In this document: positions 1 to 11,326 of the stretch, one piece after another | Layout of the letters: each line of letters starts with the position of its first letter | How positions within the stretch are numbered: the stretch's first letter is position 1 | Source: Kushneria sinocarnis | GTDB lineage: Bacteria > Pseudomonadota > Gammaproteobacteria > Pseudomonadales > Halomonadaceae | Reading direction: 5' to 3' | DNA: 64,000 bases | Assembly: GCF_003633775.1 (NCBI RefSeq) | Contig: NZ_RBIN01000001.1 | Coordinates: 62,001 to 126,000, forward strand | Notes under the pieces: model-generated | Database searches by the model: none | Told to the model about the DNA's origin: nothing | Seen by the model: the letters and a program-made list of their open reading frames with translations, nothing else | Made by a program: the position numbers and the translations under genes

Positions 1-265
1 CTGCCAGTCGCTGCTGACGCGCCAGCACGCGAATGAATTCGCGGCCACGCTCATCCAGCGTCTCGCCCAGCAGCTCGATCAGGATCTCGGCCTGGTCGCC
101 GGAGGTCCGGGTCGGATCGGCCAGCAGGTGCGCGACGCGTTCGTCGAGTACCACACGGGCGCCCTCGGCCAGCATGGTCGACCACTGATCCACCGCCTGC
201 TGTTCACGGGCCAGCTCGAATGCGGCCTTCGCATAGGGGCGTGCCTGGGGTGCGTTGTCCGCCAT
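1..265 (-). CDS. atpH: ATP synthase F1 delta subunit (partial, C-terminus outside window)
   Basis: The delta subunit joins the F1 head to the peripheral b stalk of the cytoplasmic-membrane ATP synthase. The reading frame opens with MADNAPQARPYAKAAFELA, the usual N-terminal family pattern, and stays open to the window edge (about 88 codons). The ATG at 263-265 lies 10 bp after the atpF stop and is preceded by a GAGGCCTCC-like ribosome binding stretch. It is the last visible gene of the atpI-B-E-F-H operon. Confidence 0.93.
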   Translation of the reverse strand, partial: MADNAPQARPYAKAAFELAREQQAVDQWSTMLAEGARVVLDERVAHLLADPTRTSGDQAEILIELLGETLDERGREFIRVLARQQRLA

Positions 266-275
266 GGAGGCCTCC

Positions 276-746
276 TCAGAGCTCGGCAGCGAGCTTGTCG
301 AGCATCTCGCGATGCCGGTTCTCGTCGATCTCGGTTTCGAGAATGCGCTCGGCACCGGTCACGGCCAGGGCCGCCACCTGCTGGCGCAGATCTTCCCGGG
401 CGCGCTGGAGCTCCATGTCGATCTCGCTTCTGGCCTGATCGATCATGCGCTGGCCTTCGGCCCTGGCATCATCGCGCGCTTCCTCGATCATGCGATCGGC
501 GCGCGAACGGGTCTGCTCGAGGATCCGGCTGGCTTCCTCGCGACTCTCGCGCAGGATCCGCTCGGACTCCTCGTTGACCCGCTCCATTTCCTGGCGAGCA
601 CGATCGGCCGATGCCAGGTCTTCCTCGATCTTGCTGCGCCGCTCTTCCAGCGCCTTGGTGATCGGCGGCCATACATATTTCATGCAGAACCATACGAACA
701 CCAGAAAGGCGATGGACTGGCCGATCAAAGTTAGGTTCAGATTCAC
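276..746 (-). CDS. atpF: ATP synthase F0 subunit b
   Basis: The b subunit forms the peripheral stalk: one N-terminal membrane helix (about residues 6-26) followed by a long charged Arg/Glu/Ala-rich coiled coil that dimerises and binds delta. At 156 aa it has the usual proteobacterial length. It begins [20 protein letters not shown], typical of gammaproteobacterial AtpF. It sits between atpE and atpH on the same strand in standard operon order. Confidence 0.96.
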   Translation of the reverse strand: MNLNLTLIGQSIAFLVFVWFCMKYVWPPITKALEERRSKIEEDLASADRARQEMERVNEESERILRESREEASRILEQTRSRADRMIEEARDDARAEGQRMIDQARSEIDMELQRAREDLRQQVAALAVTGAERILETEIDENRHREMLDKLAAEL

Positions 747-814
747 GCCGTCACCTCTCGCTACGTGGTCATTGGGGCATCACACCGGATGCCGGGCATC
801 CGCAACGGGGATGC

Positions 815-1078
<264 letters not shown>

Positions 1079-1116
1079 TCAAGTCACGTTGAGTTGAGGG
1101 GGAGTGGGTGAACCGA

Positions 1117-2404
<1,288 letters not shown>

Positions 2405-2627
2405 GCGCTGCTCCCTGCCGCTGGAGATGATACCGGCCCCCGGGCTGTCCCGAGCGCCGGCCACTTGCCAAACCGGGCGGATTATAGGGAAGCCGTATGC
2501 TCCCATCAACGCCCCGAAAGGCAAAAAGCCAAGCAGTAACACCCGTTTGTCGACAGGGGCGGATAGATGCTCGGTCAAACCGATCCGTCTGGCAATCCCG
2601 GATTAAGTTCTCTTTAAGTGCCGAAGA

Positions 2628-3563
2628 CTAGCGGATATGGCCAAGAATGCCATCCAGCTCTTCAAGACTGGTATAGCGGATGGTCAAACGTCCCTTGCCG
2701 CTCTTGCCATGGCTGATCCGCACCCTGGCACCGAGCAGTTCCCCGAGCTGGGTCTCCAGCCGGCCGACATCCGGCGAGGCGGGGGCCGGCTCGGCCGGCG
2801 CCTTCGCCTCGTTCATGCGCTTCACCAGCGCCTCGGTCTGACGCACGGTCAGACCGCGATCGACCACCTCGTGGGCGGCCTGACGCTGCTTTGCCCCCTT
2901 GAGGGCCAGCAGGGCGCGGGCGTGGCCGACGTCGAGATCGCCGCGCTCGAGCAGGGTCTGCACGCTCTCCTCGAGCGCCAGCAGCCGCAGCAGATTGGCA
3001 ATCTGGGCGCGCGACTTGCCCAGCGTATCGGCCACCTGCTGCTGGGTCAGTTCGAACTCGTCCATCAGCCGGCGCAGGGCAACCGACTCCTCGACCGGAT
3101 TGAGGTTCTCGCGCTGGATGTTCTCGATCAGTGACATCGCCAGTGCGCCCTCGTCATCGAGCTCGCGCACCACGGCGGGGATCGTCTCGAGCTCGGCGAG
3201 CTGGGCAGCCCGCCAGCGGCGCTCCCCGGCGATGATCTCGAAACGCTGCTCGTCGCCGGCATCGGCCAGCGGGCGCACCACGATCGGCTGCATCACCCCC
3301 TGGCGACGAATCGAGGCGGCCAGCTCCTCGAGCCGTTCGGGCTGGATATCGCGCCGGGGCTGATAGCGCCCGCGGGAGAGCCGGGAGAGCGGCAGGCGCT
3401 CCAGCCGCTCGCCGGCCTCGAGCTCGGGGGCCTCGTGCAGGGCACCCTCGCCACCCTCTTCGGCCGGATCGATCGCCACTTCACCGCTGGAGCGCTGCCG
3501 GGCAGTGGCACCGGCACCGATCAGGGCATCCAAACCTCTTCCGAGCGCGCGTTTACGGGTCAT
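2628..3563 (-). CDS. parB: Chromosome partitioning protein ParB
   Basis: ParB is a CTPase clamp that loads at parS sites near the origin and, with ParA, segregates sister chromosomes. Visible elements: N-terminal MTRKRALGRGLDALIG, the ParB/Srx box with GERRWRAA (about residues 115-122) and ENIQRENLNPVEES, the helix-turn-helix TQQQVADTLGKSRAQIANLLR, and a C-terminal dimerisation segment. Length 311 aa is slightly longer than usual because of a Glu/Gly-rich stretch near residues 28-52. It follows parA by 39 bp. Two parS-like sites occur in recF in this window. Confidence 0.96.
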   Translation of the reverse strand: MTRKRALGRGLDALIGAGATARQRSSGEVAIDPAEEGGEGALHEAPELEAGERLERLPLSRLSRGRYQPRRDIQPERLEELAASIRRQGVMQPIVVRPLADAGDEQRFEIIAGERRWRAAQLAELETIPAVVRELDDEGALAMSLIENIQRENLNPVEESVALRRLMDEFELTQQQVADTLGKSRAQIANLLRLLALEESVQTLLERGDLDVGHARALLALKGAKQRQAAHEVVDRGLTVRQTEALVKRMNEAKAPAEPAPASPDVGRLETQLGELLGARVRISHGKSGKGRLTIRYTSLEELDGILGHIR

Positions 3564-3602
3564 GCGGAAGTCACCTCGATCAACACGATCATCACAGTGG
3601 TG

Positions 3603-4373
3603 TTACAGCGCCAGGCGCCGGATCAGTTCCTTGGCCAGCACCCGGTAGGCGTGGCTGCCCCGCGACATCCTGGCATAGCGGGTCACCGGCAGGCCGTGGC
3701 TGGGCGCCTCGGCCACCCGTACGTTGCGAGGGATGGCCGCCCTGATCAGCTGATCACCGAAATAGTTCGCCAGCTGATTGCTGACATCGCGGGTCAGGCT
3801 GTTGCGGCTGTCGTACATGGTGCGCACGATGCCGTCCAGCGCCAGCGTCGGATTGACGCTTTCCCGGATCTGCTCGACGGTGTCGAGCAGCGCCGACAGC
3901 CCCTCCAGCGCATAGAACTCGCACTGCAGCGGGATCAGTACGCCGTGGGAGGCGGTCAGGGCGTTGACGGTCAGCATGTTGAGCGACGGCGGGCAGTCGA
4001 TCAGTACCACATCGAAATCGGCCACCATGTCGCCCACGGCCCGGTCGAGACAGCGCTCGCGCCCCTCGCGCTCGAGCAGATCGACTTCGGCGGCGGTAAG
4101 ATCGCCGTTGGCGGGCAGCAGGGCATAGCCGGCGCTCTCGCTGCGCAGCATGACATCGCGCGCCGCCCGATCGCCCAGCAGCACATCGAGCATGCTGCCC
4201 TCCGGCAGATCGTGCTTGTCGATGCCGCTGCCCATGGTGGCATGGCCCTGGGGGTCGAGATCGATCAGCAGAACGCGGCGCTTGAGCGATGCCAGCGAGG
4301 CGGCAAGATTGACGGCGGTGGTGGTCTTGCCGACGCCGCCCTTCTGGTTGGTCAGCGCGATGATCCGGGTCAA
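3603..4373 (-). CDS. parA: Chromosome partitioning ATPase ParA (Soj)
   Basis: ParA is a deviant Walker ATPase that forms nucleoid-bound dimers and moves ParB-parS complexes. The Walker A loop KGGVGKTTT starts near residue 10, followed by LLIDLDPQGHAT (Walker A') and VLIDCPPSL (Walker B). Length 256 aa is typical. The start codon appears to be TTG at 4371-4373, preceded by AGGGA about 9 bp upstream; no ATG lies nearby in frame. It lies 15 bp after rsmG, in the rsmG-parA-parB order common in gammaproteobacteria. Confidence 0.95.
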   Translation of the reverse strand: MTRIIALTNQKGGVGKTTTAVNLAASLASLKRRVLLIDLDPQGHATMGSGIDKHDLPEGSMLDVLLGDRAARDVMLRSESAGYALLPANGDLTAAEVDLLEREGRERCLDRAVGDMVADFDVVLIDCPPSLNMLTVNALTASHGVLIPLQCEFYALEGLSALLDTVEQIRESVNPTLALDGIVRTMYDSRNSLTRDVSNQLANYFGDQLIRAAIPRNVRVAEAPSHGLPVTRYARMSRGSHAYRVLAKELIRRLAL

Positions 4374-4388
4374 GAGGACAATCCCTGG

Positions 4389-5030
4389 TTATTGGTCGGT
4401 AGTCGCCCCGGCGGCTTCGAGACGCAGCAGATGACGATCGCCCTGCGCGCCGGGCACCGCGAGCGGCACGCAGGCAAGCGGCGTGGCCCCAGTGATCGAT
4501 CCGGTCCGCAGGCTGTCGTCGCGGCCGATCATGGCCAGCCACTCGCCGCCGGGAGCCAGCAGATGCCGACTGGCGTCGATGAACGCCTGCGGTGCGGCAA
4601 AGGCACGGCTGACGATCTGCTCGAAGGGGCCGCCCGGGTACTGCTCCACCCGGGCCTGTACGGCGCTGACGCCGCTCAGGCCGAGTTCGTGCGCCGCCTG
4701 ACGCTGGAAGCGAACCTTCTTGCCGTTGCTGTCGAGCAGGGTCACGGCCAGCCGTGGCGCCATGATCGCCAGCACCAGCCCCGGCAACCCGGCGCCGCTG
4801 CCGACATCCAGCACTCGCGGACCGCGCAGCCAGGGCACGATGGCCAGCGAATCGAGCAGATGGCGCTGCACCATGGCAACCGGATCACGCACCGCGGTGA
4901 GGTTATAAGCCCGGTTCCACTTGTGCAACAACGCCACCAGCGCCAGCAGCCGGCTGCGCTGTTCATCATCGGCCTCCAGCCCCAGCGCCGCGACCCCCTC
5001 GTCGAGGGTGACCTCGCAGGCCGGGTTCAT
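4389..5030 (-). CDS. rsmG: 16S rRNA (guanine527-N7)-methyltransferase RsmG
   Basis: RsmG (GidB) methylates G527 in the 530 loop of 16S rRNA using S-adenosylmethionine. The Rossmann motif [13 protein letters not shown] (about residues 70-82) and the preceding RHLLDSLAI are diagnostic. Length 213 aa is normal. The start ATG overlaps the mnmG stop by 4 bp (ATGA), indicating translational coupling with mnmG. Confidence 0.96.
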   Translation of the reverse strand: MNPACEVTLDEGVAALGLEADDEQRSRLLALVALLHKWNRAYNLTAVRDPVAMVQRHLLDSLAIVPWLRGPRVLDVGSGAGLPGLVLAIMAPRLAVTLLDSNGKKVRFQRQAAHELGLSGVSAVQARVEQYPGGPFEQIVSRAFAAPQAFIDASRHLLAPGGEWLAMIGRDDSLRTGSITGATPLACVPLAVPGAQGDRHLLRLEAAGATTDQ

Positions 5031-6913
5031 TCGCCGCTGGCCCGCGCCGGGCGCTGCTGCTTCTTGAGATGGATCAGCAGCATCGACAGCGCCGCCGGAG
5101 TCACGCCGGGAATACGGCCGGCCTCGGCCAGTGTCTCGGGGCGCGCCTCGTCGAGCTTCTGGCGGATCTCGCTGGAGAGGCCATCGACCGTGTGGTAATC
5201 GAGCTCCGCCGGCAGCGGGGTCGATTCGTGACGGCGCAGCTTGTCGATCTCTTCCTGCTGCCGGGCGATGTAGCCGTCGTACTTGACCTGCACCTGCACC
5301 TGCTGACGGACGTGCGGCTGTTCGGGTGCCCCCTCGGCCAGCCCGGCAAGATCCTCGTAGTTCAGCTCGGGACGGCGCAGCAGATCGCTCAGGCGCTGCT
5401 CCTTCTCCAGCTCGCCGATCTTCGGCACCAGCTGGCGCGCCGCATCGCTGCCGGGGCGGACGCGTACCCGATCGAGCCGCTCGCGCTCGGCAGCAATCGC
5501 ATCACGCCGGGTCTCGAAGGCACGATAGCGCTGATCGTCGATCAGGCCCAGCTGACGACCGGTTTCGGTCAGGCGCAGGTCGGCATTGTCCTCGCGCAGC
5601 ATCAGGCGGTATTCCGCCCGCGAGGTGAACATCCGGTAGGGCTCGCGGGTGCCCATGCGGATCAGGTCATCGACCATGACGCCGAGATAGGCCTCGTCAC
5701 GCCGCGGCCACCAGGCGTCCTGCCCGCTTGCCCGCCGGGCGGCGTTGAGCCCGGCGAGCAGCCCCTGGGCCGCGGCTTCCTCGTAGCCGGTGGTGCCGTT
5801 GATCTGACCGGCGAACCAGAGATTGTGGATCACCTTCGTTTCCAGCGAGTGCTTCAGATCCCGCGGATCGAAGAAATCGTATTCGATGGCGTAGCCCGGG
5901 CGCACGATGTGGGCGTTTTCCAGCCCTTCCATCGAGCGTACCAGCTCGAGCTGGACATCGAACGGCAGCGAGGTCGAGATGCCGTTGGGGTAGAGCTCGG
6001 GGGTCTCCAGGCCTTCCGGTTCGATGAAGACCTGATGGCTCTCCTTGTCGGCAAAGCGGTGAATCTTGTCCTCGATCGACGGGCAGTAGCGCGGCCCCAC
6101 GCTGTCGATGGCGCCGGAAAACATCGGCGAGCGCTCGATGTTGGCGCGGATGATGTCATGGGTACGCGTGTTGGTATGCGCGATGTAACAGCTGCGCTGG
6201 GACGGATGCATGTCGGGCGTTCCCATCATCGACATCACCGGACGCGGCTCGTCCCCCGGCTGGGCGGCCAGCTTCGAGAAATCGACGCTGCGGCCGTCCA
6301 GTCGCGGCGGGGTACCGGTCTTCAGCCGATCCACCCGCAGCGGCTGTTCACGCAGGCGCCGCGCCAGCGCCGAGGCCGAGGGATCGCCGCTGCGGCCACC
6401 ACCATGGTGCTGCTCACCGATGTGGATCACGCCCCCCAGGAAGGTACCGGTGCACAGCACCACGCTTTCGGCGAAAAAGCGGATGCCGCCCTGGGTGACC
6501 ACGCCGCGGGCGGTATCGCCCTCGACAATCAGGTCATCCACCGACTGCTGAAACAGCGTGAGATTGGGCTGATGTTCGAGCGTGTGCCGGATGGCCGCCT
6601 TGTAACGGACCCGATCCGCCTGTGCCCGGGTGGCGCGCACGGCCGGCCCCTTGCGGGAGTTCAGCACCCGGAACTGGATGCCCGCCCGATCGGTAGCCAG
6701 CGCCATGGCACCGCCGAGCGCGTCGATCTCGCGTACCAGATGGCTCTTGCCGATGCCGCCGATGGCGGGATTGCAGGACATCTGGCCCAGCGTCTCGATG
6801 TTGTGCGTCAGAAGCAGGGTCTGACAGCCCGTTCGGGCGGCGGCGAGTGCGGCTTCGGTTCCGGCATGACCACCGCCGATGACGATGACGTCAAAGCGGT
6901 CCGGGTAATCCAC
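5027..6913 (-). CDS. mnmG: tRNA uridine-5-carboxymethylaminomethyl modification enzyme MnmG
   Basis: MnmG (GidA) is the FAD-dependent partner of MnmE in cmnm5U34 modification of tRNAs. The FAD-binding [14 protein letters not shown] is at the N-terminus, with [13 protein letters not shown] and [14 protein letters not shown] following. The ORF extends to 7060, but the family alignment begins at VDYPDRFD, and a GTG at 6911-6913 has a GAGG ribosome binding site 7 bp upstream, giving 628 aa. Its partner gene mnmE lies about 35 kb away instead of nearby. The upstream region is rich in DnaA boxes. Confidence 0.96.
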   Translation of the reverse strand: MDYPDRFDVIVIGGGHAGTEAALAAARTGCQTLLLTHNIETLGQMSCNPAIGGIGKSHLVREIDALGGAMALATDRAGIQFRVLNSRKGPAVRATRAQADRVRYKAAIRHTLEHQPNLTLFQQSVDDLIVEGDTARGVVTQGGIRFFAESVVLCTGTFLGGVIHIGEQHHGGGRSGDPSASALARRLREQPLRVDRLKTGTPPRLDGRSVDFSKLAAQPGDEPRPVMSMMGTPDMHPSQRSCYIAHTNTRTHDIIRANIERSPMFSGAIDSVGPRYCPSIEDKIHRFADKESHQVFIEPEGLETPELYPNGISTSLPFDVQLELVRSMEGLENAHIVRPGYAIEYDFFDPRDLKHSLETKVIHNLWFAGQINGTTGYEEAAAQGLLAGLNAARRASGQDAWWPRRDEAYLGVMVDDLIRMGTREPYRMFTSRAEYRLMLREDNADLRLTETGRQLGLIDDQRYRAFETRRDAIAAERERLDRVRVRPGSDAARQLVPKIGELEKEQRLSDLLRRPELNYEDLAGLAEGAPEQPHVRQQVQVQVKYDGYIARQQEEIDKLRRHESTPLPAELDYHTVDGLSSEIRQKLDEARPETLAEAGRIPGVTPAALSMLLIHLKKQQRPARASGE

Positions 6914-7464
6914 GTATTGACCTCGAGCACGTTGGCCACGGCCACGCCTGCCTGATCGGCTGCTGACCGTAACGGAAATGGGGAAATCAGGGTTCGCGAT
7001 TATAACGCGCCTGTGGGTAACCGTCAGGGGTTTTCCACACGAGCTCGCGTTTTCCTTCAATCAATCAATACAGGGTGTATAAAAAGGAAGTTCTGTTGTG
7101 GTTGTGATTATGGGGAGCCGCAATTTCTGTGGATAACCGATTCATTGCACCATGAATCAGTTATCTGGCGTGTTGATACGGTTGCGCACGAGTGGCGTAT
7201 GAAGGGCGGATGACCGTTGCAGGAGCTGTGGATGAAAGGCCTGGTTATGCACAGGGCAGCTTATCCCCCGAGTACTGCCCAGCCTGTCCCGATGGTTGTT
7301 ACCGCACTCGTCCAGAGCAGGGCAGCAGTCGGCCCCGGCAGCCACGAGCGCCGTGTGGCGTGGCTCGGAGCGACGCATGCAGGTGATGAGCGATGAATGT
7401 TATCCACAGCCATCGGAAGAGCGGATCGGCGATCCGGATGGCGGATTCAGGGAGGGTGGACATG
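6914..7464. other. oriC: Candidate oriC: DnaA-box cluster between mnmG and erpA
   Basis: No convincing gene is seen in this roughly 550 bp region. It has three perfect DnaA boxes (TTATNCACA): 7128-7136 (minus), 7245-7253 (plus, TTATGCACA) and 7400-7408 (plus). Single-mismatch copies lie at 7012-7020, 7031-7039, 7074-7082 and 7227-7235. An AT-richer stretch around 7040-7120 could be an unwinding element. The E. coli origin also lies beside mnmG. The other candidate in this window is the dnaA/rpmH intergenic region. GC-skew could not be computed here. Confidence 0.6.
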
Positions 7465-7491
7465 AAAAACCCCGGCACGCTGGCCGGGGTT
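7465..7491 (-). terminator. Intrinsic terminator after erpA
   Basis: Read on the minus strand, AACCCCGGC and its complement GCCGGGGTT pair across a short loop and are followed directly by a T run. It lies 30 bp after the erpA stop and would end erpA transcription before the DnaA-box region. Confidence 0.8.
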
Positions 7492-7520
7492 CGAGGAGAA
7501 GTGATCAGGCTTTCGAAGGG

Positions 7521-7874
7521 TCAGACGGTGAAGGATGCCCCGCAGCCACAGGTGGTAGTGGCGTTGGGGTTCTGGATCATGAAACGGGCACCCGCCAGCC
7601 CTTCCTCGAAGTCGATGGTCGAACCGACCAGGTACTGATAACTCAGCGGATCAACCACCATGGCCACCTCGCCGTTCTCGATCACGGTGTCTTCCTCGTC
7701 CACCGCTTCGGCAAAGTCGAAACCGTACTGGAAGCCCGAGCATCCGCCACCTGTCACGTAGACCCGCAGCTTGAGCGCCGGGTTGTGCTCCTCGGCGATC
7801 AGGGCCCGCAAGCGGCCTGCTGCAGCATCGGTGAAGATAAGCGGCGTCGGGACGAAGGATTCTGCCCCGCTCAT
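7521..7874 (-). CDS. erpA: Iron-sulfur cluster insertion protein ErpA
   Basis: ErpA is an A-type carrier that delivers [4Fe-4S] clusters to apoproteins. The three conserved cysteines are Cys45 (GGGCSGF) and Cys109/Cys111 (TCGCGASF). Length 117 aa and the C-terminal CGCGxSF pattern fit ErpA better than IscA. It is monocistronic with its own terminator and faces away from the divergent CLC gene. The [4Fe-4S] enzymes in this window (HemW, NadA domain, GlcF) are plausible clients; that is inference. Confidence 0.92.
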   Translation of the reverse strand: MSGAESFVPTPLIFTDAAAGRLRALIAEEHNPALKLRVYVTGGGCSGFQYGFDFAEAVDEEDTVIENGEVAMVVDPLSYQYLVGSTIDFEEGLAGARFMIQNPNATTTCGCGASFTV

Positions 7875-8013
7875 CGCGGCCTCCCGAAGTATCTTGAATG
7901 AATGCCTGCATTATCGGACCCAGGCGCAACCGGGGTCAACCTGGGTGGCCGCGGGAAAGGTCGTGCTCTTTGAATTGCACCGGGGGTTGTGGCAACAATG
8001 AAGGGTCGGCAGG

Positions 8014-9957
8014 GTGGCTGCCAGCGACAGCCGCCTCGTCAGCGTCAGGGATGTACGAGCAGCCGGCATGACATCCATTCCTGCGCCTGTCCGCTACCGG
8101 GGAGAACCCGACTTGCCGCGTTATCGTCTCGGCATTACACGCTTCAGTCTGGATCATTTCCGCCGGCGTCTGGCGTCGGTGGATGCGCTGCCGCAGCTCT
8201 GTCTGCTTGCTGTGCTTTCCGGTGCCCTGACCGGTCTGCTGATGGCAGCCTTTCGTGAACTGATCGATGTCATCACGCTGGGATTCATGCCCGGTGGTCG
8301 TTCGGACGATTTCGAGGCGCTGCCGCCACCGATCCGTGTGCTGCTGCCGCTGGCCGCGGTGGCCCTGATCGGGGTCGGCCTGTGGCGCCAGCCGGCCGCA
8401 GCGCGCAAGCTCGGCATCGGCCACGTCATCGAGCGGCTGACCTACCATCAGGGGCAGATGCCGCTGGCCAACTGGCTCAATCAGTGGTGGGTAGGGGCCG
8501 TGACCCTGATCGGCGGACTCTCGGCCGGTCGCGAAGGACCGGCCATTCATCTCGGCGCCGGCGGTTCCTGCTGGATCGGCGAACGCCTGCGGCTGCCGCA
8601 CAACAGTCTGCGGGTGCTGGTCGGCTGCGGCACCGCGGCCGGCATTTCGGCCTCCTTCAATACCCCCATTGCCGGGGTCATCTTCGCCATGGAAGTGGTG
8701 ATGATGGAGTACACCCTGACCGGCTTCATGCCGGTCATCCTAGCTTCCGCCACCGGCGCGGTGGTCACCCAGATGATCTACGGCAGCATGCCCGCCTTCA
8801 CCGTACCCGATACCATCGAGGCCCGGCTGTTCGATATCCCGTGGATCATTACCATGTCACTGGTCATCGGTCTGCTGGCCGGCGGTTTCATCCGGCTGGC
8901 CAGGCTGGGCCCGCAGCTGACCCGGGTGCCCCGCTGGCTGCGCCTGCTGCTGGCCGGCAGTACCACTGCGGTGGTGGCGTTCTGGTACCCCCAGGTGCAG
9001 GGAATCGGCTACGACACCGTGGGCAGCATCCTGACGCAGACCCCGGCACTCGATGTCCTGCTGGTGGTGGCGGTCGGCAAGCTGGCACTGACCGCACTGA
9101 CCCTGGCCTGCGGCGTGCCGGTCGGGATCGTCGGCCCGGTGCTGGTCTGCGGGGCCGCGATCGGCGCGCTGTTCGGCATGGCGGGGCTGTTCCTGCTGCC
9201 CCAGCTGGTGCATGATCCGCACCTCTACGCCATGCTGGGCATGGCGGCGATGATGGGCGCCGTGCTGCAGGCGCCGCTGGCGGCGATCATGGCGCTGATC
9301 GAGCTGACCCACAATCCCGATTTCATCCTCTACGGCATGCTGGCAGTGGTGGTGTCCGGGCTTACCGGACGCCAGGTCTGGCACTGTCGCGGTTTCTTCA
9401 TTTCGGCCCTGTTCAACCAGGGGCTGCATCCGCTGCAGCAGCCATTGACCCAGGCGCTGTCGCGGGTGGCCGTGCCGGCGGTAATGGAGCGCGCCGTGGT
9501 TCGTACCCGGCCGCGGATCACCCGGGATCAGGCGCGGACACTGCTTGATTCACGGCCGGTGTGGCTGATGATCGGCCGCGGCGAGGACAAGTCGCCGGTG
9601 GCGCTGGCGGCGTCCGATCTGGCGCGGCTGGTGCTCGGTGACAACCGCGATCCGGCGGCCGAAGGCAAGGGCGAGGATGCCATTCCGGGAGTGTCACGTT
9701 CGCGCTCGCGCAACCACGAGTCCGGCGGCGCCGAGGAGGAGGCGATCGAGGAGATCGACCTGCTGGCGATTCCCGGTCAGCGTCTCGAACTGGCTTCCGT
9801 GGATCTGCAGGCTACCCTGTCGGAAGCCTTTGATTGCATCAACGAATACGGCGTCGATGCACTCTACGTGCAGCATACGACCGCACCGATGATTCGCAAG
9901 GTTTCGGGTATCATTACCCGCGAAGCGATCGAGAACTACTATCGCTACAAGCGTTGA
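8014..9957 (+). CDS. CLC-family chloride channel/antiporter with C-terminal CBS domain
   Basis: This is a voltage-gated chloride channel (CLC) family membrane protein of up to 647 aa. About ten hydrophobic helices cover residues 60-475. GREGP (172-176) carries the gating glutamate Glu174; TAAGISASFNTPIAGVIFAME is the usual following helix pair. The helix normally carrying the selectivity serine reads LGIGHVIE instead of GSGIP. The C-terminal 160 residues contain CBS-type sequence split by an acidic low-complexity insert (about 555-585). The start is uncertain: GTG 8014, ATG 8068, or TTG 8113, which has the best ribosome binding site (GGGGAG, 8 bp). Confidence 0.88.
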   Translation: MAASDSRLVSVRDVRAAGMTSIPAPVRYRGEPDLPRYRLGITRFSLDHFRRRLASVDALPQLCLLAVLSGALTGLLMAAFRELIDVITLGFMPGGRSDDFEALPPPIRVLLPLAAVALIGVGLWRQPAAARKLGIGHVIERLTYHQGQMPLANWLNQWWVGAVTLIGGLSAGREGPAIHLGAGGSCWIGERLRLPHNSLRVLVGCGTAAGISASFNTPIAGVIFAMEVVMMEYTLTGFMPVILASATGAVVTQMIYGSMPAFTVPDTIEARLFDIPWIITMSLVIGLLAGGFIRLARLGPQLTRVPRWLRLLLAGSTTAVVAFWYPQVQGIGYDTVGSILTQTPALDVLLVVAVGKLALTALTLACGVPVGIVGPVLVCGAAIGALFGMAGLFLLPQLVHDPHLYAMLGMAAMMGAVLQAPLAAIMALIELTHNPDFILYGMLAVVVSGLTGRQVWHCRGFFISALFNQGLHPLQQPLTQALSRVAVPAVMERAVVRTRPRITRDQARTLLDSRPVWLMIGRGEDKSPVALAASDLARLVLGDNRDPAAEGKGEDAIPGVSRSRSRNHESGGAEEEAIEEIDLLAIPGQRLELASVDLQATLSEAFDCINEYGVDALYVQHTTAPMIRKVSGIITREAIENYYRYKR

Positions 9958-10067
9958 ACGGGGCTTTCACGGCGCGGCCGCCGGGCGGGTGGTAGCGCCA
10001 TGCGCGTGCTATACCCCGGCGGCCTCCCGGCCCGACCGTGTCATTCCAAGCCTGATCAGGAGCCTGC

Positions 10068-10502
10068 ATGTTTGCCTGGATACTCGCCTTCCACCTGATT
10101 GCCGTCATCTGCTGGTTTGCGGCACTGCTCTATCTGCCACGCCTGTTCGTCTATCATTCGCAAGCCCTGCGTGATGACGATGCGCGCGGCACCCGGCGCT
10201 TTCAGCTCATGGAGCGCAGGCTCTACAAGGCCATCATGAATCCGGCCATGATCGCCTCGGTGATCTTTGGCGTCTGGCTGCTGGTGATGGATTTCCAGAC
10301 CCTGATGGCGGCTGGCTGGTTCTACGCCAAGGCGGTGCTGGTGATTGCGCTGATCGGTTATCAGCATATCTGTCTGGCGCACATCAAGCGCTTTGCCGAC
10401 GGTACCAACCGTCACGGCCGCAGCTATTACCGGGTCTTCAGCGTGGTTCCGGTGGTGATCCTGCTGGCCGTGGTGATCCTTTCGGAGGTGCACCCCTTCT
10501 GA
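10068..10502 (+). CDS. hemJ: Protoporphyrinogen IX oxidase HemJ
   Basis: HemJ is a small haem-binding membrane protein that oxidises protoporphyrinogen IX in many bacteria lacking HemG/HemY. The 144 aa protein has four membrane helices, the early histidine in AFHLIAVICWFAALLYLPR, and a conserved KxxLVIxLIGYQH-like helix (AVLVIALIGYQHICL). The stop overlaps the thiD start by one base (TGATG), so hemJ-thiD-thiE are likely co-transcribed, with hemL soon after. Confidence 0.9.
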   Translation: MFAWILAFHLIAVICWFAALLYLPRLFVYHSQALRDDDARGTRRFQLMERRLYKAIMNPAMIASVIFGVWLLVMDFQTLMAAGWFYAKAVLVIALIGYQHICLAHIKRFADGTNRHGRSYYRVFSVVPVVILLAVVILSEVHPF

Positions 10503-11326
10503 TGGCCACGCCTGTCGGTACACCACCCGTGGTGCTGGTGCTGGCCGGCCATGACCCGACCGGCGGCGCCGGCCTGATTGCCGATGCCGAGGCGATCCGG
10601 GCGCTGGGCGGCTGGGCGCTGACGGTGCCGACCGCCCTGACGGTACAGACCTCCCGCGACGTCGAGGCCGTCACCCCCTGTGCGGCGGGCGGTCTGACGG
10701 CGGCGGCCCGGGCGGTGGCGGCGGACATGCCGCCGGCGGCGCTCAAGGTGGGGCTGCTGGCCGATCTGGCCACGCTCGAGGCGGTGGTCGAGCTCCGTGC
10801 CCGCTGGCTGGAACTGCCGCTGGTGATCGATCCCGTGCTGCGGGCCGGCGGCGGGCAGGAACTCTCCTCGGAGGCCCTGCTGGCGGCCTTTCGCCAGCGG
10901 TTGCTGCCACTGGCGAGCGTGATTACTCCCAATCTGGCGGAGCTGGCGCGGCTGGCGCCCGGTGCCGGAACGGTGGCGGCGCGGGCCGAGGCGCTGCTGG
11001 CGGCGGGGGCCGGGGCGGTACTCGCCACCGGCACCGACGGAACCGAAGGCGAGCAGGTTATCCACACCCTGTTTCGGCCCGGCGGGACGCGACAGTGGCA
11101 GTGGCCGCGGCTGCCGGGGCAGTACCACGGCTCGGGTTGTACGCTGGCGAGTGCGCTGGCGGCCGGGCTCGCGGCCGGCCTGCCGCTCGAGCCGGCCTGT
11201 GAACGCGCCCAGCGCTTCAGCTGGGCGGCCCTGCGCCATGCCGTGCGCCCCGGTCACGGTCAGGCGCTGCCCGATCGCTGGGCCGGCATGAATGATCTGT
11301 CCACACCCGGTGATCGAGATGCATGA
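10502..11326 (+). CDS. thiD: Hydroxymethylpyrimidine/phosphomethylpyrimidine kinase ThiD
   Basis: ThiD phosphorylates HMP and HMP-P for thiamine synthesis. Ribokinase-fold signatures: LAGHDPTGGAGLIAD (about residues 14-28), a VIDPVLRAGGG segment, and the anion hole with catalytic cysteine GSGCTLASALAAG near the C-terminus. Length 274 aa is usual. It overlaps thiE by 8 bp. No TPP riboswitch is recognisable upstream. A perfect DnaA box (11058-11066) lies inside the gene. Confidence 0.94.
   Translation: MATPVGTPPVVLVLAGHDPTGGAGLIADAEAIRALGGWALTVPTALTVQTSRDVEAVTPCAAGGLTAAARAVAADMPPAALKVGLLADLATLEAVVELRARWLELPLVIDPVLRAGGGQELSSEALLAAFRQRLLPLASVITPNLAELARLAPGAGTVAARAEALLAAGAGAVLATGTDGTEGEQVIHTLFRPGGTRQWQWPRLPGQYHGSGCTLASALAAGLAAGLPLEPACERAQRFSWAALRHAVRPGHGQALPDRWAGMNDLSTPGDRDA

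Noticed and set aside
3435-5198. 587-codon plus-strand open frame opposite parA/rsmG
   Set aside because: It is antisense to three well-supported genes and has no recognisable domain.
7192-7386. Small open frames in the mnmG/erpA gap
   Set aside because: No ribosome binding site or family match, and the region is better explained by DnaA boxes.
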